Source of the DNA: Chenopodium formosanum
Taxonomy: Eukaryota > Streptophyta > Magnoliopsida > Caryophyllales > Amaranthaceae
NCBI GenBank assembly: GCA_024500155.1
Contig: CM044879.1
Coordinates: 38,833,072 to 38,897,071, forward strand
Length of the DNA stretch: 64,000 nt
Reading direction: 5' to 3'
Shown here: one piece after another, positions 59,313 to 64,000 of the stretch
Layout of the letters: every line of letters starts with the position of its first letter
Position numbering within the stretch: position 1 is the stretch's first letter
Notes under the pieces: model-generated
What the model saw: only the letters and a program-made list of their open reading frames with translations
Told to the model about the DNA's origin: nothing
Databases searched by the model: none
Position numbers and translations under genes: made by a program

Positions 59313-62300
59313 ATGGTACGCAATTCTCTTACTTTTTTTTTGTTCTTTTTTTTTTTCTCACTTTTTTTTAGACATAAAAAAAAAAAAAAAAACACTCTTT
59401 ATTTCTTGATTGGTTTTTATTTTTTATACAAGTGATAATTCGATCCACTGTAATAAATACCAATAATCTAGGGATAAAGTGTCCATCCATGAGTACATAG
59501 GAGGAAATAATTATATTACGGAGTATTACTACTTACGACGATAGATTAGTGTATATGTATGTTTAAATGTTTAATTTGCCTAAGGCAGTAAGGCTATAAC
59601 ATCACATTAATTTGTTATTCTTTGTTTGAGCCATTTGAAGCAAGGCTTTAATTTGCATAATACTAGTAGTCTTGTACTCCACTACTCCGATCCGTATATA
59701 TTTGGACATTATGGTTTGACTCAAACTTCCATTTACTAAACATAAAAGTATGTTGTTTCTACATTTTGTGCATCGTTTGCATTGTTGTATTAATTTATTT
59801 CACAAATTTTAATTAAAACTAGACATTTAGCTCAATATAAATTGATACTCCGTATTAAAGAGAAGATGACCTTCTTTTATATGTATATGGTTATTTTCCC
59901 CAAGTATATTAGAGTTAACATTAAACTATGGGTAATGCTATATGTTGTCCTTAGGGCGACAAACCTACAAATAAGTATGAAATATCTTTTCTTATTTGAT
60001 ATTTCGTATTAATTTAGGACATAATGTATGACAAAATCGTAATTAATAAATATATTTCACTAATACTTTTCTCTTTTAGGTTCTAAAGGACTATATATAT
60101 CATCATTTTTCATGAACTATTTAACTTTTGAAACAACCTCAATATGAGGTTTCTATAATTGTTTTTCTCTAAAGGCTTTTACATTTTAATATTTTATTAA
60201 ACCAATACATAATATCCGAAGATTAACATGGTAGCTAGTCTTCATCCGTACAATTTTTCCTCCTCATTGTACGGATCGGAGTACTACATCGTATAATTTC
60301 ATACTTTTCATTCATAGATCGACAAGGTTTTCAACGTCAGTGAGTTGGCATTTAACTTTGCCAAACAAATATAAATAAATGGAGTAATTAATTTAAAATC
60401 ACGTTTTTTTGTTATATGTTGCCATGCATATGAACTATGAAGCCGACCGTTTGAAAATAACCTCTCAACTAACCACAAACCTTAGCTTAAGTTTATTTCA
60501 AAAATGACAATACGTTTTTAATCTTAAATAATTACAAAATATTGAAAAAAAAAAAAACTTTTTACATTATAATGGCTAAAAAAAATAATATATAATCCGA
60601 GGGTACTTAATTCCTCTATCTTTTAGATGCAATAATTGGATTTCTATGTTCGTTTACCAATACACATTTTTATACAACTAATGCCTTTAACTAACTTAGA
60701 ATTATTTGGTGATCGATGTATAGGTTCATGATTTGAAGATTGAGAATAAGGATGATGTCATATTAACATCTCCCCTCTCTCTAGAAGGGACTTCAGATAC
60801 CGATTACAAGGCTCCCAATATCCTTCAATTGATTTTTAGTCTATTCAAGAACATTAGACCTGGAACTGATCTTACTCGTTTTCATGTAAGGTTTTTTTGT
60901 ACTTGATGAATAATATGCCACCTTAAAATTAAAATTGGTCATTTTAAAGGAACGAATGAGAATATTTGTTCAAAAAAAAAAAACTTAATAAATACGATAA
61001 CTGTCTTCTAAATCTACAATTCGTATATTGTTAGATAATTGTATAATTTTTTTACCCTAGTTTATTTAAAAAACATAAATTTATAGGAAATTTGAATAAT
61101 GTGTACAATTTCAGCTACCTCCCTTGTTTAATCTTCCAAAATCACAATTACAATGCTATGGAGAATTAGTGTATTGTGTAAACATGGACCTGCTTAGAAA
61201 ATGCACGACCGGAGAGAACGCTGTTGATCGGATGATCTCGGTTGTTGCTTGGAATCTATCGACTGTTCGTATGCCGGTGTTTGGGGTAGCCCCATTCAAC
61301 CCCATTCTTGGCGAAACTCATCATGCGTCTAGAGGCTCCTTCAATATCCTACTTGAACAAGTACGTATTTTCGTAACGTACAAGTAATTTAATTCAATCT
61401 TAATTTTGTTGTACATATTAAAATTAAAAAAATGTTATACCACTTCGTATAATTTTAAATATCAATACCATCTTTGTTTGTAGGTTTCTCATCACCCGCC
61501 AGTAACCGCGATGCATGGAACTGACGAGGCTAACAATATTGAGCTCATTTGGTGCCAACATGCTGTTCCTAAGTTCTATGGTATTCTAATTACTCACTTA
61601 CTCCTTTAATTTAATTTGCTTGTACATTTTATTATTTTCCTCAATAATCACTTAATTAACCTAAAAGATTAATAATTAATTGTAGTTCATTATTTATTTG
61701 AACCAAATCTGAGCTGTTAGAGCATGTTTGATATCATTTTCAATTTCTAGTATTTGGTTTGATAAAACTGATTTTGATTCACATTTTGGATTTTAAATTT
61801 CTCAAAATTAATTGTTATGTGCAAAAGCGGCCAAAACCTAGGATTGAATCCCTTCTACATTAATGTTCTTGCAGCTTTCTTTACACCGAAATAGTAATAA
61901 TAAAGACATTTGCTTCGCGCACTTGTATACGTGTATTGTAGAGCTAGGTTTAGGACCAACTTATTTTCTTTTACTATTATCAATTTGCTCTCTAATTAAT
62001 TACTTGTTGGTTTTAATTGATTTTCTTCCTCTTTATTTAATATAGGAACTGTGATAGATGGAGTGATCCATGGTAAGAGGAGGCTAAATCTGTTAGAAAA
62101 GGGAGAAAGTTATGTGATGAACTCTCCAATACTACAATATAGGTTATTACCAAAGCCAGGTGCTTCTTGGGTTGGAAATGTCAAAATTAAGTGCCAAGAA
62201 ACAGGTTTTGAAGCTGAGCTACACTTCAAAAGTGCTTCTTTTTTAGGCTTTGGAGGAGGGAATGGGGCTATCTAAGGCAAAATCTTTGATTCGTCCAAGA

Positions 62301-63344
62301 AATTATTTGAAATTTATGGCCACTGGGACAGGTACCCGTAATCTATTTGTTCAACTTACGTTATAAAAATTATGTCCGACATTATTAGTAATTATATCCA
62401 TTACTCTATCAAAAGTACATGACTAATTAGGATGGGGCTGTAATTTTTAAGTTTTATTGTTATTGTCATTAATAATTTCATAATACTTCGTATGAATTAG
62501 AAATCATGAAAATATGTTCATGCTTGTCAATATTGTATACAATACACCAACAATTTTGAAATTTTGATTTTTTTTTTTTTTTTTTTGGGCTTCAGGTGTG
62601 TTTATATAAAGGATACCACAGATGGGAAAACCAAAATCCTATACAGTCCAAAAGAGGTTATTTCTGCACTTCATACCCCAATTCTAAGGGACCCCAATGA
62701 GGTAATTATACCACACAAATTCCTAGTGTAACATGCCTTTGTTTTCCCTCAAAAAGTTGATTCTCTTTTTAGCCATGTATTTTCACTTATATTATTTCAT
62801 GCCTAATAAGTTCATATAAGATAAGTTTACGTAAGAAAAATAAACTCTGATAATGATTAACTGAATTCAAATTACAACTAAAAATAAGTTTTTATAAAGT
62901 CCAATTAGTTCAGATAAGTGAAAATCTGGTAAATATAACACACCATACATAGGTGAACATGTTGAACTTTTGATATTGTGATACTCCGTAATATAGTTTT
63001 AATATATAATTAACAACTCAAGTAGTTCTATTGTAAACTTGTAATGGTGTACTTATTCTAATGATTATTCATGTATACATCATTTTAAGGGAGTGTGGCA
63101 AAGTGAATCAGCAGCAGTGTGGGCAGAAGTGAGCAAAGCTATTCTAAGCAAAGATTGGGACAAAGCAAGAGAGGCAAAGAGAACAGTTGAAGAGAAGGAA
63201 AGAGAACTCCTCAAGCAAAGGAAATCAATGGGAGAAGATTGGATTCCCAAGCACTTTGATTTGTCTTACACCCCTGATTCTGGTTGGGATTGCTCTCCTA
63301 AAGAAAAGATTGTTCCACCGGCTCCGATCATCTTTCCTATATAA
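59313..63344 (+). pseudogene. ORP4-like copy 3 with one premature stop in exon 5
   Basis: Seven exons: 59313-59315 (ATG only), 60724-60885, 61115-61360, 61484-61580, 62046-62331, 62596-62701, 63090-63344. They total 1155 nt, exactly as in copy 1, with all splice sites GT/AG and no indel. Codon 246 (62273-62275) is TAA where copies 1 and 2 have AAA (Lys) in the motif AIKGKI/SVKGKI, so the product ends at 245 of 384 residues. It keeps LCP-type landmarks FGVAPFNPILGET and EQVSHHPPVTAMHGTDE but loses the last beta strands and the C-terminal helix KAREAKRTVEEKEREL. The sequence after the stop is still open and conserved, so the nonsense change is recent, or a sequencing error, or tolerated. I call it a young pseudogene rather than a proven dead gene. 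Confidence 0.85.
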
Positions 63345-63457
63345 ACTTTCTACATATACTCTTTCGTTTGGTCTGAATTTAGCAGTCACATTACTAATTT
63401 ATTTACAGAATAAAAATTATGACAATTTATAAATTCATGTTAACGAATTACTTCCTC

Positions 63458-63509
<52 letters not shown>

Positions 63510-64000
63510 GGCCTGGCCTTATTTGACTTTTACAGTATTCATACACTCATTTTTGACTTTATGATTTATACTTAGAGGTTATCAATAATGGCCCGACGCG
63601 CTAACCCGATTGATCCAATCCAACTTTAGTTCAAAACTCGAGCCCAACCTGGAAAAAAAGCTCGATCAAGATGCCCACTTTGACCCAATAAGCCCAACTA
63701 ACATTATTTTACGTGTTTAGGCACAAGATTTTATGCATTGTTTTGTGAAAATGAAAAATAATCATAAATATTAGATTAAATTATTTAACTATCGTCACTC
63801 CAAACCCCTAAAATACTAGAACTGAAAGTAAACCAAAAAGTGTTTACCTGTGTTAGTTTTCCGTTTCCTTTCATTATTTGTGCCATAATATAGAAACCCT
63901 ACAAACGACGACACATGAATCGGATATAGACGAGTTCCAAACACCAATACATATGCCTCTTGAAAATGTTCATATAGGTTGGCATGAGAAGAAGAGAACC
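63345..64000. other. Copy 3 3' flank with T47 tract, no further gene seen
   Basis: The flank begins with the probable 3' UTR. Positions 63459-63505 are an uninterrupted run of 47 T. After it comes a degenerate repeat-like piece (GGCCCGACGCGCTAACCCGA, 63592 on). No coding frame is supported. Confidence 0.5.

Overview
The window is nuclear DNA of a flowering plant. Its genes are intron-rich with canonical GT/AG junctions, the spacers are AT-rich, and there are plant-type MITEs, a copia-like LTR with an initiator-Met-tRNA primer site, and a ribosomal-protein promoter with telo boxes. All recognised proteins look like eudicot proteins. The recurring TACTCCGTA/TACGGAGTA word gives a weak impression of Caryophyllales, but the species cannot be fixed from the sequence.

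Layout. 1-2658: the end of an LTR retrotransposon on the minus strand, with one complete LTR at 1957-2658. 4034-4230: the last coding exon of a plus-strand gene whose other exons are not visible. 4700-9460: about 15 monomers of a 323-bp satellite. 10192-13093 (minus): an intact RPL5 gene for the 60S ribosomal protein. 14064-14303: a fragment resembling an RNase H fold. 16192-21200 (minus): an intact Rab-GAP of the TBC1D5-like type. 21.2-35.9 kb: a long gene-poor stretch holding a second, five-monomer array of the same satellite, a nested pair of TIR elements and several MITEs. 35900-42530 (plus): an intact ten-exon subtilase of the SBT2 (SBT2.5-like) type.

45727-63344 (plus) holds three head-to-tail copies of a short oxysterol-binding-protein-related gene (ORP4-like), all with the same seven-exon plan. 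Copy 1 is intact (384 aa). Copy 2 has lost about 148 nt of exon 3, replaced by about 69 nt of scrambled filler copied from adjacent sequence. It also carries a hAT-like insertion and a Tourist-like MITE in intron 4. Copy 3 is complete except for one in-frame TAA in exon 5. Only copy 1 is therefore predicted to make a full lipid-transfer domain.

The genes do not form an operon or a pathway cluster: ribosome assembly, Rab inactivation, secreted proteolysis and lipid transfer are separate jobs. The most interesting structure is the decaying ORP array with its visible repair scar. Next come the euchromatic 323-bp satellite arrays and a family of eight Tourist-like MITEs whose bodies are arrays of a CTGAA-type pentamer. 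Exon boundaries were read by hand from frame, splice dinucleotides and homology between copies; no alignment or transcript data were available.
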